From Candidatus Brevefilum sp. (GTDB lineage: Bacteria > Chloroflexota > Anaerolineae > Anaerolineales > Anaerolineaceae), in contig JARGGB010000008.1 in assembly GCA_029210815.1 (NCBI GenBank), positions 1 to 64,000 of the forward strand: DNA of 64,000 nucleotides, in the 5' to 3' direction. Positions within the stretch are counted from its first letter, which is position 1. Every line of letters begins with the position of its first letter. The translations under genes and the position numbers were made by a program. Positions 44,936-53,870 of this stretch are shown here, piece by piece. A model generated the notes under the pieces. It was given only the letters and a program-made list of their open reading frames with translations. It did not search any database and was not told the DNA's origin.

Positions 44936-45516
44936 GACTGATTAACTTCGTTGGGTGTTTTTTCATTCACCTTCTCAGTTTTGTTTTGGCCATTTCCTTC
45001 CGAGAAAGCACTGTGATTATTCGTTCTTTTATAACGAATGAGTAATAAGAATCCAATGGCAATGGTTATCATCCCGAGTTCCATACCCCGTGCCTGTAAT
45101 GGCCCAAAGAAGACATCTGGAAGGGGGTGACTGCCCATGCCAAAGATATCCGCCATTGCTGTGAATACAGATACAACATATCCTGTGCTGATCAATCGGA
45201 TACCGATATCGGCTGCAATAGTCTTTTTTCCGTTTGGCCACATTGCGTTTAGCGTAAGGTAGCTGCCAAGGGATATGAACGCAAGCCCGACTAAAAAGAC
45301 GGATATTTGCACAAATCCAATCACGCGACTGCGGTCCAAACCAAATAATCCTGGACGGGCACCAAGCAAAAATATAAAGTACCCCACAACAGCCATTATC
45401 AAACCGAGGCGAATCCTTGTCTTTGGGAGGGTTAGATCAGTATCCTCGATATCAGGCAGGATTTCCTCGTCGAAAATCTGTGTTTGTTTTTGCGTTTTAT
45501 CTTCTTTTTCTATCAT
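44932..45516 (-). CDS. Four-helix membrane protein, unknown
   Basis: A 194-residue protein with an acidic cytoplasmic N-terminus (EEILPDIEDTDLTLPKTR), about four hydrophobic segments (residues 38-54, 68-89, 106-125 and 145-162) and a polar tail. Its start codon overlaps the dipeptidase stop by one base (TGATG), so translation is coupled. The C-terminal end overlaps the flavoprotein gene tail to tail by four bases. No recognised family. Confidence 0.75.
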   Translation of the reverse strand: MIEKEDKTQKQTQIFDEEILPDIEDTDLTLPKTRIRLGLIMAVVGYFIFLLGARPGLFGLDRSRVIGFVQISVFLVGLAFISLGSYLTLNAMWPNGKKTIAADIGIRLISTGYVVSVFTAMADIFGMGSHPLPDVFFGPLQARGMELGMITIAIGFLLLIRYKRTNNHSAFSEGNGQNKTEKVNEKTPNEVNQS

Positions 45517-46613
45517 CAGGCGGGTAAGTTACTCTTCAGAATCCTGAGCCAGTTGCCGTTAAAAATGAGGTTAATGTCCTCATCATTGTAACCTTTTTCA
45601 GCAAGTTTAGGGGCGATTTTTTGTAAGTCAGCAATTGTGTCTATTTCCGGCGGTACTGATTCAACACCATAACCACCGTCAAAATCTGTGCCGATGCCAA
45701 CATGGCGTGTGTCCCCGGCGATCTGGCACACATAATCAATTTGTGCAATGACATTGTCCAGGCTGAGCGATTGACGGCCGCCATGTGAACGCCAATCCCA
45801 GTCAAGAAAGCTATTCAAAGGCACAATACCCATGACGCCATCGCGTTCGATTAATTCTTGAATGGTTTTGTCTTTAAGGTGGCGGTTGAAAGGGATATTC
45901 TTGATCAGTGCTTCAGCGTTTGAATGTGAAGCAATTACCTGCCCCGGGTAAAAGTCAAGCGCCTGGCGTGCAGATTGATGATCCATATGGCTGATATCCA
46001 GGATAAAACCCAAATCCGCCATATTTTCAAGCAAAGCATAACCGGTTTTGGTCAACGGACCGGGTTCCCGGGTGCCGCCGCAATAAGCGTTACCAGCCCA
46101 GGCTGGACCGATGATCCGAACGCCCCAATGATACCAGTCCTCCACCTGTGCGGGTTCTGTAATGCCTTCTGCGCCTTCCATCAGGATCACGATGCCAACC
46201 GGGGGTGGCGTGTCCCTTGGTGCGTTTATATGGGCATTCCAGGCGGTAAGGTGCTGGGTGAGGTCAGATTGATTCAGAATGAGCCTGAATTTTTCAGGGT
46301 TTTCATCCGTCAATTGATGGTAGGCATCCAGGTTTTTTCGATAGCACTGGTGGGCTTCAGAAGGTGTTTCGTAATTCAGTACGGGGTACTTGCCATTATC
46401 CAATCTGCGGGGCTCACAAAACAAGGTGCCAAAAATGATAAAAGCATTTGCATCCTGGTACTGCGTCCATCCTAATAAAGTACTGCCATTAAAAGCAGGG
46501 ATGGGCGTATTTTTCTCCGCCTGTCGAATATCATAAGCGGATTGCGTGTAATCACGTTTCAGGTTGAGAATATTCCAGGCAATGTCTTCGTGAGAATCAA
46601 TCAGTAAATTCAT
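45516..46613 (-). CDS. Membrane dipeptidase (renal dipeptidase family, M19)
   Basis: A 365-residue zinc hydrolase of family M19, which cleaves dipeptides, often of D,L type. Metal ligands are visible in DSHEDIAWN (residues 6-14), ILMEGAEG (about 144), LDISHMD (about 203), ASHSN (about 226) and GTDFDGG (about 312). No signal peptide is present. There is no ribosome binding site before the ATG and a hairpin terminator of the upstream gene ends only 13 bases before it, so initiation may be unusual or rely on readthrough. Coupled to the membrane protein gene downstream. Confidence 0.9.
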   Translation of the reverse strand: MNLLIDSHEDIAWNILNLKRDYTQSAYDIRQAEKNTPIPAFNGSTLLGWTQYQDANAFIIFGTLFCEPRRLDNGKYPVLNYETPSEAHQCYRKNLDAYHQLTDENPEKFRLILNQSDLTQHLTAWNAHINAPRDTPPPVGIVILMEGAEGITEPAQVEDWYHWGVRIIGPAWAGNAYCGGTREPGPLTKTGYALLENMADLGFILDISHMDHQSARQALDFYPGQVIASHSNAEALIKNIPFNRHLKDKTIQELIERDGVMGIVPLNSFLDWDWRSHGGRQSLSLDNVIAQIDYVCQIAGDTRHVGIGTDFDGGYGVESVPPEIDTIADLQKIAPKLAEKGYNDEDINLIFNGNWLRILKSNLPA

Positions 46614-46626
46614 AAATTAAATGCAT

Positions 46627-46652
46627 AGCGCACCGGGGTGACCCGGTGCGCT
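46627..46652 (-). terminator. Terminator-like hairpin after the S1 protein gene
   Basis: A perfect 11-bp GC-rich stem (agcgcaccggg / cccggtgcgct) with a 4-base loop, 17 bases beyond the S1 gene stop. The following sequence (ATGCATTTAATTT) is only moderately T-rich, and the dipeptidase ATG begins 13 bases later. Confidence 0.6.
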
Positions 46653-46669
46653 TCGTTTATCTTGGATTA

Positions 46670-48358
46670 TTAAGCTTTTTCTTCTTCGCTGTCATCTTCA
46701 GGTTCGAGATCAGCTTTCACGTCTTCGACAACTTCTTCGACCAGTTCTTCGGCGTCTTCAACGACGTCTTCAACAGTCTCTGCAACCTTTTCTCCAGCAT
46801 CTTCTGCCTTATCAAGGGTTTCTTCGACCAGTTCTTCAGCTTCTTCGACGACGCCTTCAACGACTTCTTCAGCTTGTTCTTTGGTCTCTTCAACCTTATC
46901 AAGGGTTTCTTCGACCAGTTCTTCAGCTTCTTCGACGACGTCTTCAACGACTTCTTCAGCCTGCGCTTTGGTCTCTTCAACCTTATCAAGGGTTTCTTCA
47001 ACCAGTTCTTCACCTTCTTCGACGACGTCTTCAACGACTTCTTCAGCCTGCGCTTTGGTCTCTTCAACCTTTTCACCGGCATCTTCTACCAGGTCTTCAG
47101 ATGTTTCTTCAACTTTTTCTTTAGCTTCAGCAAGTTCATCTGAGAGATCTTCGACGTCAAACTCGTCTGTGAGGGTTTTCCAGTCAAGGTCGGTATATGC
47201 GGGAGAATCAACCCGGCGCATGCTCAAACCAATGCGATGTGTGTCTTCTTCAATCTTAATGATCCGCAAAGTAACAACTTCACCTTCTTTGAGAATCTCT
47301 TTGGGATGTTCGATGCGTCGTTCGCTGATTTCCGAGATGTGTATCAGACCTTCGAGGTCACCTTCAACATCATCAAGCAGCAATCGTGCAAAAGCACCAA
47401 AATTGGTCAGGCGTGTGATTTTACCTTCAACCAGTTGGCCTTCAGTGAGTGCTTCGATTTGGTCTTCCCATGGATCATCCTTCAATCGGCGGATGGACAA
47501 ACCAATGCGTTTTCGATCTTCATCAATGCTGATGACCTTAACCTTGATTTCCTGTCCAACCTCCAGGACTTCACTGGGATGATTGATGTGTTCCCAGGAC
47601 AGCTCAGAGAGGTGTACAAGCCCGTCTGCACCGTTGATATTGACGAAAGCGCCAAAGTCTGCAAGGCTGGTCACACGACCGGTGCGGATTTCGCCTTCTT
47701 CCAGCTCGTCAATCACACGTTCCTTGATGGAATCACGTGTTTCGCTGCTGGCAGCGCGTTCGGAGAGGATCAATCGACGGCGATCGCGATCAACTTCGAT
47801 CACGCAAACCTCAATCTCCTCACCAACCATTTCGCTGTATCGCTCATCAGGTGAATTGCCTGTGATGGTCAATCGGCGTCCGAGGCCAATTTGAGAAGCG
47901 GGCACAAAGCCGCGAATGGTACCCAGGGGTACCAGTAAACCGCCTTTATTGTAGCCTTCGATTTTGGACGTGAATGATTCATTCGATTCCAAAAGTTCTT
48001 CGGCTGTTTGCCAGTTCTCTTCTTCAAGAGCGCGGTTAAAGGAAAGGATCAGGTTGCCGTTTGAATCTTCAGGCGTAACGACAAAAACTTTGATCTCATC
48101 CCCAACTTTCCATGATTCAACCGTTTCATCATCGATCGAATCAAGTTCTTTCCCAGCCAGGATTCCTTCTGATTTTGCGCCGACACTGACGAGGATTTGC
48201 CCGTCACTGATGCTCGCAATGGTGCCTTTGCGGATTTCGCCGCGTTTAGGAAAGTCAATTGTTAAACCTTCCTCAGCCAGTAGGGCTTCCATCTTGTTGG
48301 TGGATTCCTCTTCGCCTTCTTCTTCCCCCGTTGTGTTTAATATTTCGTTTTGGTCCAT
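46670..48358 (-). CDS. S1-domain RNA-binding protein (ribosomal protein S1-like) with repetitive acidic tail
   Basis: A 562-residue protein. Four S1 domains lie at about residues 38-110, 125-200, 218-290 and 303-378; the third and fourth are most typical (RVTSLADFGAFVNI and KITRLTNFGAFARL). This fits a bacterial ribosomal protein S1 that helps mRNA bind the 30S subunit. The last 160 residues are highly acidic and contain three perfect-length 29-residue repeats (VEETKAQAEEVVEDVVEE... ) at about residues 431-517. These should form a long amphipathic helix or stay extended. Such a tail is not part of ordinary S1. A GGAG site is 11 bases before the ATG. Confidence 0.88.
   Translation of the reverse strand: MDQNEILNTTGEEEGEEESTNKMEALLAEEGLTIDFPKRGEIRKGTIASISDGQILVSVGAKSEGILAGKELDSIDDETVESWKVGDEIKVFVVTPEDSNGNLILSFNRALEEENWQTAEELLESNESFTSKIEGYNKGGLLVPLGTIRGFVPASQIGLGRRLTITGNSPDERYSEMVGEEIEVCVIEVDRDRRRLILSERAASSETRDSIKERVIDELEEGEIRTGRVTSLADFGAFVNINGADGLVHLSELSWEHINHPSEVLEVGQEIKVKVISIDEDRKRIGLSIRRLKDDPWEDQIEALTEGQLVEGKITRLTNFGAFARLLLDDVEGDLEGLIHISEISERRIEHPKEILKEGEVVTLRIIKIEEDTHRIGLSMRRVDSPAYTDLDWKTLTDEFDVEDLSDELAEAKEKVEETSEDLVEDAGEKVEETKAQAEEVVEDVVEEGEELVEETLDKVEETKAQAEEVVEDVVEEAEELVEETLDKVEETKEQAEEVVEGVVEEAEELVEETLDKAEDAGEKVAETVEDVVEDAEELVEEVVEDVKADLEPEDDSEEEKA
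46808..47068 (-). repeat. Three 87-bp tandem repeats inside the S1 protein gene
   Basis: Three adjacent units of 87 bp, each coding 29 residues, that differ by a handful of substitutions and keep the reading frame. The high DNA identity between units points to recent expansion. Confidence 0.85.
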
Positions 48359-48531
48359 AAAAGTTATAACTCCAGAGTTGATTTTCTCGCTGATTATAAG
48401 GGTTTATTTTGAACTTCGCAACCCAAAAACTTTAATTGTTTTCTTCCAAAGGAATACAATCAGCTTCCACTATTGTACCGTTTTGCGGCTGGTTGTCAAT
48501 TTAATTTGAGGGTGAGATTCAAAGAAAGGGT

Positions 48532-50793
48532 TTAATCCTCATCAGATTGCAAAATATCCCTGATTTGGGTCTTAGAATCAGGCTCACTGACAATGCCCTT
48601 CTCTTCCATTTTTTCGATTATGCGGGCTGCTCGCGTATAACCGATCCGCATTTTCCGCTGCAGCATCGATACAGAAGCCTGACCTTCTTCCTTAACAATT
48701 TCTACAGCCTCATTGAATTTTGGATCAAGATCTTTTTCTTCTTCGATTTCTTCCCACAGCGGGGCTTGCTTGAGGGGAACACCTTTTTTAGTTTGGAAGG
48801 CTGCTGATTGGTCAGGACGCTCAGGTGCTGTATGAGAAACGGTGAAACCACGCCAGTACGCTGCCAGCCGGTTGATTTCGATATCAGAGACAAACGCAGT
48901 TTGGATCCGGACAGGTGCTGCAGCATCTGGCGCTTGAAAGAGCATATCCCCGCGACCGAGCAAACGCTCCGCACCGGGTTGATCGAGGATTACCCGGCTG
49001 TCAACAGATGACGCGACAGCAAAGGCGATTCGCGCCGGGAAATTGGCTTTGATCAGGCCGGTGAGAATATCTACAGAAGGGCGCTGTGTGGCGATGATCA
49101 GGTGGATTCCCGTTGCGCGGGCAAGCTGTGCCAGGCGTGTGATTGTGCGTTCGGTTTCGTCCGGTGCCAGCATCATCAAGTCGGCTAATTCATCGATGAC
49201 CACTAAAAGGTAGGGTAATTTCTTCTCCGAGGTCTTTTCACAAAGCACATTGTAATCGGCGATATTTCTCGTGCCGGTTTCTGAGAATTTCCGATAGCGG
49301 CTGTCCATCTCTCGCAGCATCCACTCTAAGGCGCCGACAACATGCTCTGCATCTACAATGACTGGCGCAAGCAAGTGGGGAATACCGTTATAACCTGTCA
49401 ATTCAACACGTTTTGGGTCCACAAGGATCAGGCGGAGATCGTCTGGCGTCATGTTCAGCAAGAAGCCAGCAAGGATATCGTTGATACAAACGGATTTACC
49501 AGCGCCTGTGGTGCCGGCGATCAGCAGGTGGGGCATGGCGGTCAGGTCTGCTGCAACAGCTTTCCCGGCGACGTCCTTCCCTAAAGCCATTTTAAGGGGA
49601 GACTCTAAATTCTTATACGCTGAACTGAAAAGGACCTCGCGCAAAGAAACAAGGGCTATTTGATTATTTGGAACCTCGATGCCGATATACCCCTTGCCTG
49701 GGACAGGTGCCTGAATTCGAATTCGGGAGGCCGCTAATGCTAAAGCCAGGTCATCAGCCAGGGCGGTGATTTTTGATACTCGCACGCGGGTTTTGCCGCT
49801 GCGAGATTCGGTGAAATCGGGTTCAACGCCAAACAATGTGACAGATGGACCGCGCTTAATGTCAACGACATGGGCTGGTGCACCAAAGGAACGCAGGGTT
49901 TCTTCAATGACGCGCGCACGCTGGCGGTCATTTTCGCTGTCATCGGGCACTTCAATGATGGGTTCGAGGATCTCATCAGGATCAGGCAGCACCCAAACCG
50001 GCTTGTTTGGCATCCTGTTATAGTACAGGCTGGTTTGGTCGCTGTTTTGTGAAACTTTGCCGACTTTTTCATCCTGTGGGGATTGACTCGGCCTTGCGGT
50101 TATTGGTAAAGCTGCCGCCGTTTCTTTTTCAGGGCTTTGGGTTTGAGTTTGCTGCGGTTTTTTCAGTTTTGAAATCTGTTTTTGCAGTGTTTGTTTTATT
50201 TGGTGGATGATATTTTCCAGGGCTTTTCCTAAGGCTTTTATCAAGTTTGCCAGAACCAGGTCGAGGGTCAGGATCAGGCTGATCAGCATCCAGGCTGTCA
50301 ACGCAATTGCTGCACCAGGTTTGCCAAGCCCATTGACCAGCCCGATTTTAATGGTTGCACCAGTGAACCCCCCGCCTGAACCCAGTGCTGCATCAATAAG
50401 ATCGCCATCGATAAAAAAATGGAACCAGGCTGTCAGATTGATGAATAAAAAGAAGATGCCGATAATGCGCTCTGGTGAGATTCTTGGAAATTTCTCAAAG
50501 TTTCGCATCAAGAGCCAGCCGCCAATACCAATCAGGGCAATGGGTAAAATATAAATACCCCATCCGATCGCCTTGCTTAGGTTCTTAACCCACCAACCGG
50601 TCAGGCTGCCGGTGGTTTGCGTGAATAAACTGATCAGCGTCAGGAAACCAACAAGCACCAGGAAGATCGCGAATATGTCGATGCGACGTTGAGGTGAAAT
50701 TCCCGATAAATCAAGTATCCTGGGTTTTGATTTTGAAGTGGTCTTTCTTTTTTGTCTTGGTTTCGCTTTTTTTGTCGTTTTACGGCGTGCCAT
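48532..50793 (-). CDS. ftsK: DNA translocase FtsK
   Basis: A 753-residue septum-associated DNA pump that clears chromosomes during division. A basic N-terminus (MARRKTTKKAKPRQKRK) is followed by four membrane helices (about residues 40-180), a Pro/Gln-rich linker, and the motor with Walker A AGTTGAGKS (about 428) and Walker B VVIDELADL (about 533). The C-terminal gamma winged helix (EGQASVSMLQRKMRIGYTRA, about 695) reads DNA polarity sites. The ATG at 50793 has AGGAG eight bases upstream and gives the expected basic start. Length is that of the SpoIIIE-like short linker forms. Confidence 0.95.
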   Translation of the reverse strand: MARRKTTKKAKPRQKRKTTSKSKPRILDLSGISPQRRIDIFAIFLVLVGFLTLISLFTQTTGSLTGWWVKNLSKAIGWGIYILPIALIGIGGWLLMRNFEKFPRISPERIIGIFFLFINLTAWFHFFIDGDLIDAALGSGGGFTGATIKIGLVNGLGKPGAAIALTAWMLISLILTLDLVLANLIKALGKALENIIHQIKQTLQKQISKLKKPQQTQTQSPEKETAAALPITARPSQSPQDEKVGKVSQNSDQTSLYYNRMPNKPVWVLPDPDEILEPIIEVPDDSENDRQRARVIEETLRSFGAPAHVVDIKRGPSVTLFGVEPDFTESRSGKTRVRVSKITALADDLALALAASRIRIQAPVPGKGYIGIEVPNNQIALVSLREVLFSSAYKNLESPLKMALGKDVAGKAVAADLTAMPHLLIAGTTGAGKSVCINDILAGFLLNMTPDDLRLILVDPKRVELTGYNGIPHLLAPVIVDAEHVVGALEWMLREMDSRYRKFSETGTRNIADYNVLCEKTSEKKLPYLLVVIDELADLMMLAPDETERTITRLAQLARATGIHLIIATQRPSVDILTGLIKANFPARIAFAVASSVDSRVILDQPGAERLLGRGDMLFQAPDAAAPVRIQTAFVSDIEINRLAAYWRGFTVSHTAPERPDQSAAFQTKKGVPLKQAPLWEEIEEEKDLDPKFNEAVEIVKEEGQASVSMLQRKMRIGYTRAARIIEKMEEKGIVSEPDSKTQIRDILQSDED

Positions 50794-50988
50794 CCAGTGC
50801 TCCTGATAAGAATAAAGCCCTTCTTTCTGGAATGGATTATAGCACAGCAAATCTTAATCTTCGAATGTGCCGTTCTGACAGAAGCGCCTTCAATTCAGGG
50901 TATTTCATTATAATAAAGACCTTGACCAAATAAAAATTTCAAGTATTATGAAATGGAAATCGGCAAGCAATCTAAGCCTTGATTTTGC

Positions 50989-51017
50989 TTGCCTGGGATT
51001 TGAAAGTCTGATATAAT
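50989..51017 (+). promoter_or_regulatory. Promoter of rho
   Basis: TTGCCT (50989-50994), 17-base spacer, TATAAT (51012-51017). A 9-bp inverted repeat (ggcaagcaa 50962-50970, ttgcttgcc 50985-50993) overlaps the -35 box and could be an operator or the end of an upstream transcript. It leaves a leader of nearly 300 bases before rho. Confidence 0.6.
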
Positions 51018-51235
51018 ACTTGAGCTATCCAATGTGGTCTTCAAGTTGCTGATATAAATAACAATACTTATTTCAGCTGCCGTGCGAAAGAACGCTTCCC
51101 GAATGTCTTTAACATAAGAACTAACAAAATTTTCTCAACAGATTGAAATCGACCTTGTTCTACGTGCGGGATGACCAACTGCCTAATGGTATTTTTACTG
51201 CTCACAATTATCTACCCTTCTTGAAATTTATGGGG

Positions 51236-51275
51236 CACATACAACGTGTATGTGGGAGAAATACACACGTTTTTT
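51236..51275 (+). promoter_or_regulatory. Candidate attenuator in the rho leader
   Basis: Two overlapping hairpins are possible: cacatac/gtatgtg (51236-51242 with 51248-51254), and aacgtgtat/atacacacgtt (51243-51251 with 51261-51271, 2-base bulge) which is followed by T6 and so resembles an intrinsic terminator. They are mutually exclusive because they share bases 51248-51251. The site is about 45 bases before the rho start codon. Autogenous control of rho by leader termination is known in other bacteria; here it is inference. Confidence 0.45.
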
Positions 51276-51317
51276 AGTAATTATTAATAAGGATTTTTAG
51301 AAAAGAAGAATTGAACA

Positions 51318-52589
51318 ATGGAAATATTAGAATTAGAACAGAAAACGCTCACTGAGCTGCGTACGATCGCCCATGATTTGGGCATTCCCCGACCACAACG
51401 ACATAAAAAAGAAAGTTTGATTTTACTTATAGCCAGGGCAATGGGTGAAGCTGAGGGCCTTGAAATCCGGGGCGGTGTGTTGGAAATCATGAATGAAGGT
51501 ATTGGTTTCTTGCGCCAGAATTATCGGATAGGGCCCGAGGATGTTTATGTCTCCCAGGCACAATTGCGCCGCTATGAACTGCGCTCTGGTGATATGGTGA
51601 TTGGGCACGTTCGCCCACCCCGGGAGTCGGAACGGCATTATGGGCTGCTTAAGGTGGAGTATGTTAATGGCATGACACCTGAAGATGCTCGAAAACGGCC
51701 GCAATTTGGTAAATTGACGCCCATTTTCCCGGACCAGAGATTTAATTTGGAATATGACCCAAAAGTCCTTTCCACAAGAATTATCAATCTTATTGCCCCC
51801 ATTGGACGTGGTCAGCGTGGTATGATCGTTTCACCGCCTAAAGCGGGCAAAACCACGATATTAAAGGACATCGCAAATGCGATTTACACGAATCACCCGG
51901 ATGCTCGCCAGATCATGTCGTTAATTGGTGAGCGACCTGAAGAGGTGACGGATATGGATCGTTCTGTTGAGGCAGAGGTTGTTGCTTCAACCTTTGATGA
52001 GCCTGTGACTGCTCATGTTCGTATGGCAGAAATTGCCCTGGAACGGGCAAAACGCCTGGTTGAGTCAGGACATGATGTTGTTATCTTGATGGACTCGCTG
52101 ACAAGGTTGGCGCGCGCTTATAACCTCGTTGTCAATCCCTCAGGCAGAACGCTTTCTGGCGGTTTGGATCCTTCGGCGCTTTATCCTCCGAAGAATTTCT
52201 TTGGCGCGGCTCGAAATCTCGAAGAGGGCGGCTCTCTTTCAATTATTGCAACAGCCCTTGTGGATACAGGTTCTCGATTGGACGACGTTGTCTTTGAAGA
52301 ATTCAAAGGAACGGGTAATATGGAACTCCATCTTTCAAGGCGGCTGCAGGAACGCAGGACCTTCCCGGCAATTGATATTGAACGATCTTCCACCCGTCGA
52401 GAAGATTTGCTGCTTGGCCCGGACATCCTCAAACGTGCCTGGTTGATGCGGCGAATGTATTTGCAGATGATCAGCTCGCCGCCGCAAGGTGCCGGGATGG
52501 ACACAGCCGTTGCAATGGAAGCCATTGTTCAACAAATAGCCCGCACGAAAACCAATCTTGAATTCCTTGAAACACTCAACACCGACTGA
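51318..52589 (+). CDS. rho: Transcription termination factor Rho
   Basis: A 423-residue hexameric RNA-dependent ATPase that ends transcription. Domains are the N-terminal helix bundle ([17 protein letters not shown]), the cold-shock-like RNA-binding domain (about residues 50-125, [14 protein letters not shown]), Walker [10 protein letters not shown] (about 175-183), [13 protein letters not shown], Walker [17 protein letters not shown], and [20 protein letters not shown] in the Q/R loop region. Length and motifs match the compact Rho type without the insertion seen in actinobacteria. Its last 32 bases are overlapped by an alternative start of the next gene. The leader carries a candidate attenuator. 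Confidence 0.96.
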   Translation: MEILELEQKTLTELRTIAHDLGIPRPQRHKKESLILLIARAMGEAEGLEIRGGVLEIMNEGIGFLRQNYRIGPEDVYVSQAQLRRYELRSGDMVIGHVRPPRESERHYGLLKVEYVNGMTPEDARKRPQFGKLTPIFPDQRFNLEYDPKVLSTRIINLIAPIGRGQRGMIVSPPKAGKTTILKDIANAIYTNHPDARQIMSLIGERPEEVTDMDRSVEAEVVASTFDEPVTAHVRMAEIALERAKRLVESGHDVVILMDSLTRLARAYNLVVNPSGRTLSGGLDPSALYPPKNFFGAARNLEEGGSLSIIATALVDTGSRLDDVVFEEFKGTGNMELHLSRRLQERRTFPAIDIERSSTRREDLLLGPDILKRAWLMRRMYLQMISSPPQGAGMDTAVAMEAIVQQIARTKTNLEFLETLNTD

Positions 52590-52614
52590 TCAAAAAAAGA
52601 TTCAGGTGACACTT

Positions 52615-53712
52615 TTGGATACACAATCAGAAACAGTCAATCCATCTGAAGAAAAAAATAAAAAATTGCGGCTTTGGGGATCCTGGGCTGTGACAGCTTT
52701 GCTTGTTGCAATTCTGATCTCAATGCTTTACTGGCAGCCGATCTTAGCACAGCAAATGGCAGAGATGAATGGCGAGACTGAATCCATTTCAGTTGGTCCG
52801 GTTTCAGATGCTTCTGCTGAAGCGCTGGCAAGTATGCCGTATTTTGAAGCAGAGGTAGAAGACGACCACTTGATCCGGTACCCCGAACCGCGCACAATTG
52901 CGCCCACGCGTCCACGCAGCGAGCCTGTCAAGTATGTGGTTGACACCGGCGATGCCGTATTCAGTATTGCTAGCAAGTTCAATATCTCCCCCGAAACCCT
53001 TTTGTGGTCGAACTACGACGTCCTTAAAGATGATCCGCACTCCATTTCCCCAGGCCAGGAATTAATTATCCCGCCAACCAACGGCATTCTATATGAGTGG
53101 CGAGAGGGAGATACCCTGGAGAATATTGCCAGGGATTTTCGAGCGGATGTGGATGAGATTTTGAATTGGTCCGGGAACAAATTAGATATCACAAACCCTG
53201 AAATTGAAGAAGGCGAATTGGTGATGATACCAAATGGTCAGCGAGAATTTCAGCAATGGGTGGTGCCAACTTATGCTGTAGGGCGTTCAGGCACAAATGC
53301 CTCCCTTCCCGGCGGTTGTACAGTGGATGGACCCGGATTATGGGGCGGCGGTTTCTTTATCTGGCCTGCTGGTAATCATTACCTTTCCGGCAATGATTTC
53401 TGGTCCGGTCACCTGGCGATTGATATTGCTGCGGGCACCGGTGCACCGATATATGCATCAGATTCTGGTGTTGTGGTATTTTCTGGTTGGGACAGTAATG
53501 GCTACGGTAATGTGATCATGATTGACCATCAGAATGGTTACCACACTTTGTATGCTCACCTTTCCTCAATGGTTGTTTCCTGCGGTTCTAATGCAGTGCA
53601 GGGACAGGTGATTGGTTATGCCGGCTCAACCGGAAACTCAACCGGTCCTCACCTGCACTTTGAGGTTCGTTACCTGGGTGGATTCCTGAATCCTTGGACC
53701 GTATTACCTTGA
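52615..53712 (+). CDS. LysM and M23 peptidase domain cell-wall protein
   Basis: A protein of about 365 residues. One membrane helix near the N-terminus (about residues 21-42) leaves the rest outside. Two LysM peptidoglycan-binding domains (KYVVDTGDAVFSIASKFNIS near 106 and WREGDTLENIARDFRADVDE near 158) are followed by an M23/LytM endopeptidase domain (GHLAIDIAAGTGAPIYASD and GPHLHFEVR, with the zinc-binding HxxxD and HxH). The start is uncertain: a TTG at 52615 has AGGTGA five bases upstream; GTG 52606 and an earlier TTG at 52558 that overlaps rho are in frame. Likely a peptidoglycan hydrolase or divisome regulator near rho and tRNA-Arg. Confidence 0.9.
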   Translation: MDTQSETVNPSEEKNKKLRLWGSWAVTALLVAILISMLYWQPILAQQMAEMNGETESISVGPVSDASAEALASMPYFEAEVEDDHLIRYPEPRTIAPTRPRSEPVKYVVDTGDAVFSIASKFNISPETLLWSNYDVLKDDPHSISPGQELIIPPTNGILYEWREGDTLENIARDFRADVDEILNWSGNKLDITNPEIEEGELVMIPNGQREFQQWVVPTYAVGRSGTNASLPGGCTVDGPGLWGGGFFIWPAGNHYLSGNDFWSGHLAIDIAAGTGAPIYASDSGVVVFSGWDSNGYGNVIMIDHQNGYHTLYAHLSSMVVSCGSNAVQGQVIGYAGSTGNSTGPHLHFEVRYLGGFLNPWTVLP

Positions 53713-53719
53713 TGTGTGC

Positions 53720-53725
53720 TATAAT
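53720..53725 (+). promoter_or_regulatory. Possible -10 box of tRNA-Arg
   Basis: TATAAT lies 13 bases before the first base of the mature tRNA. No clear -35 is seen at the right distance; readthrough from the upstream peptidase gene is an alternative. Confidence 0.4.
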
Positions 53726-53738
53726 TCAAAACGCAAAA

Positions 53739-53812
53739 GCTCCAGTAGCTCAAATGGATAGAGCAAGGCACTCCTAACGCCTAGGTTGGGGGTTCGAGTC
53801 CCTCCTGGAGCA
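53739..53812 (+). tRNA. tRNA-Arg (anticodon CCU)
   Basis: A 74-base cloverleaf. The acceptor stem is gctccag/ctggagc with discriminator A; D arm gctc/gagc; anticodon loop ctcctaa, giving anticodon CCU for AGG codons; T arm with ttcgagt. The 3' CCA is not encoded. The innermost anticodon-stem pair (position 31-39) is an A-C mismatch, otherwise all stems pair. Confidence 0.93.
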
Positions 53813-53824
53813 TCACGAAATCAA

Positions 53825-53848
53825 AAAAGCGCCCGTCGGGGCGCTTTT
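53825..53848. terminator. Bidirectional terminator after tRNA-Arg
   Basis: Stem aaaagcgccc / gggcgctttt (10 bp, 4-base loop) with T-rich flanks on both strands. It ends the tRNA on the plus strand and the convergent small gene on the minus strand, where T6 follows. Confidence 0.9.
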
Positions 53849-53870
53849 ACTTTTAATTTTACAGTTTTGT

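Noticed and set aside
46808-47068. Regular repeats considered as a CRISPR array
   Set aside because: The units are contiguous 87-bp coding repeats without spacers and preserve the reading frame.
46646-47143. A 165-codon Phe-rich reading frame on the plus strand
   Set aside because: It is the antisense image of the repetitive acidic tail of the S1 protein; its repeats arise from the GAA/GTC-rich codons of the real gene.
52558-52614. Longer start of the LysM-M23 protein overlapping rho
   Set aside because: TTG at 52558 has no ribosome binding site; TTG at 52615 follows AGGTGA. The choice remains uncertain.
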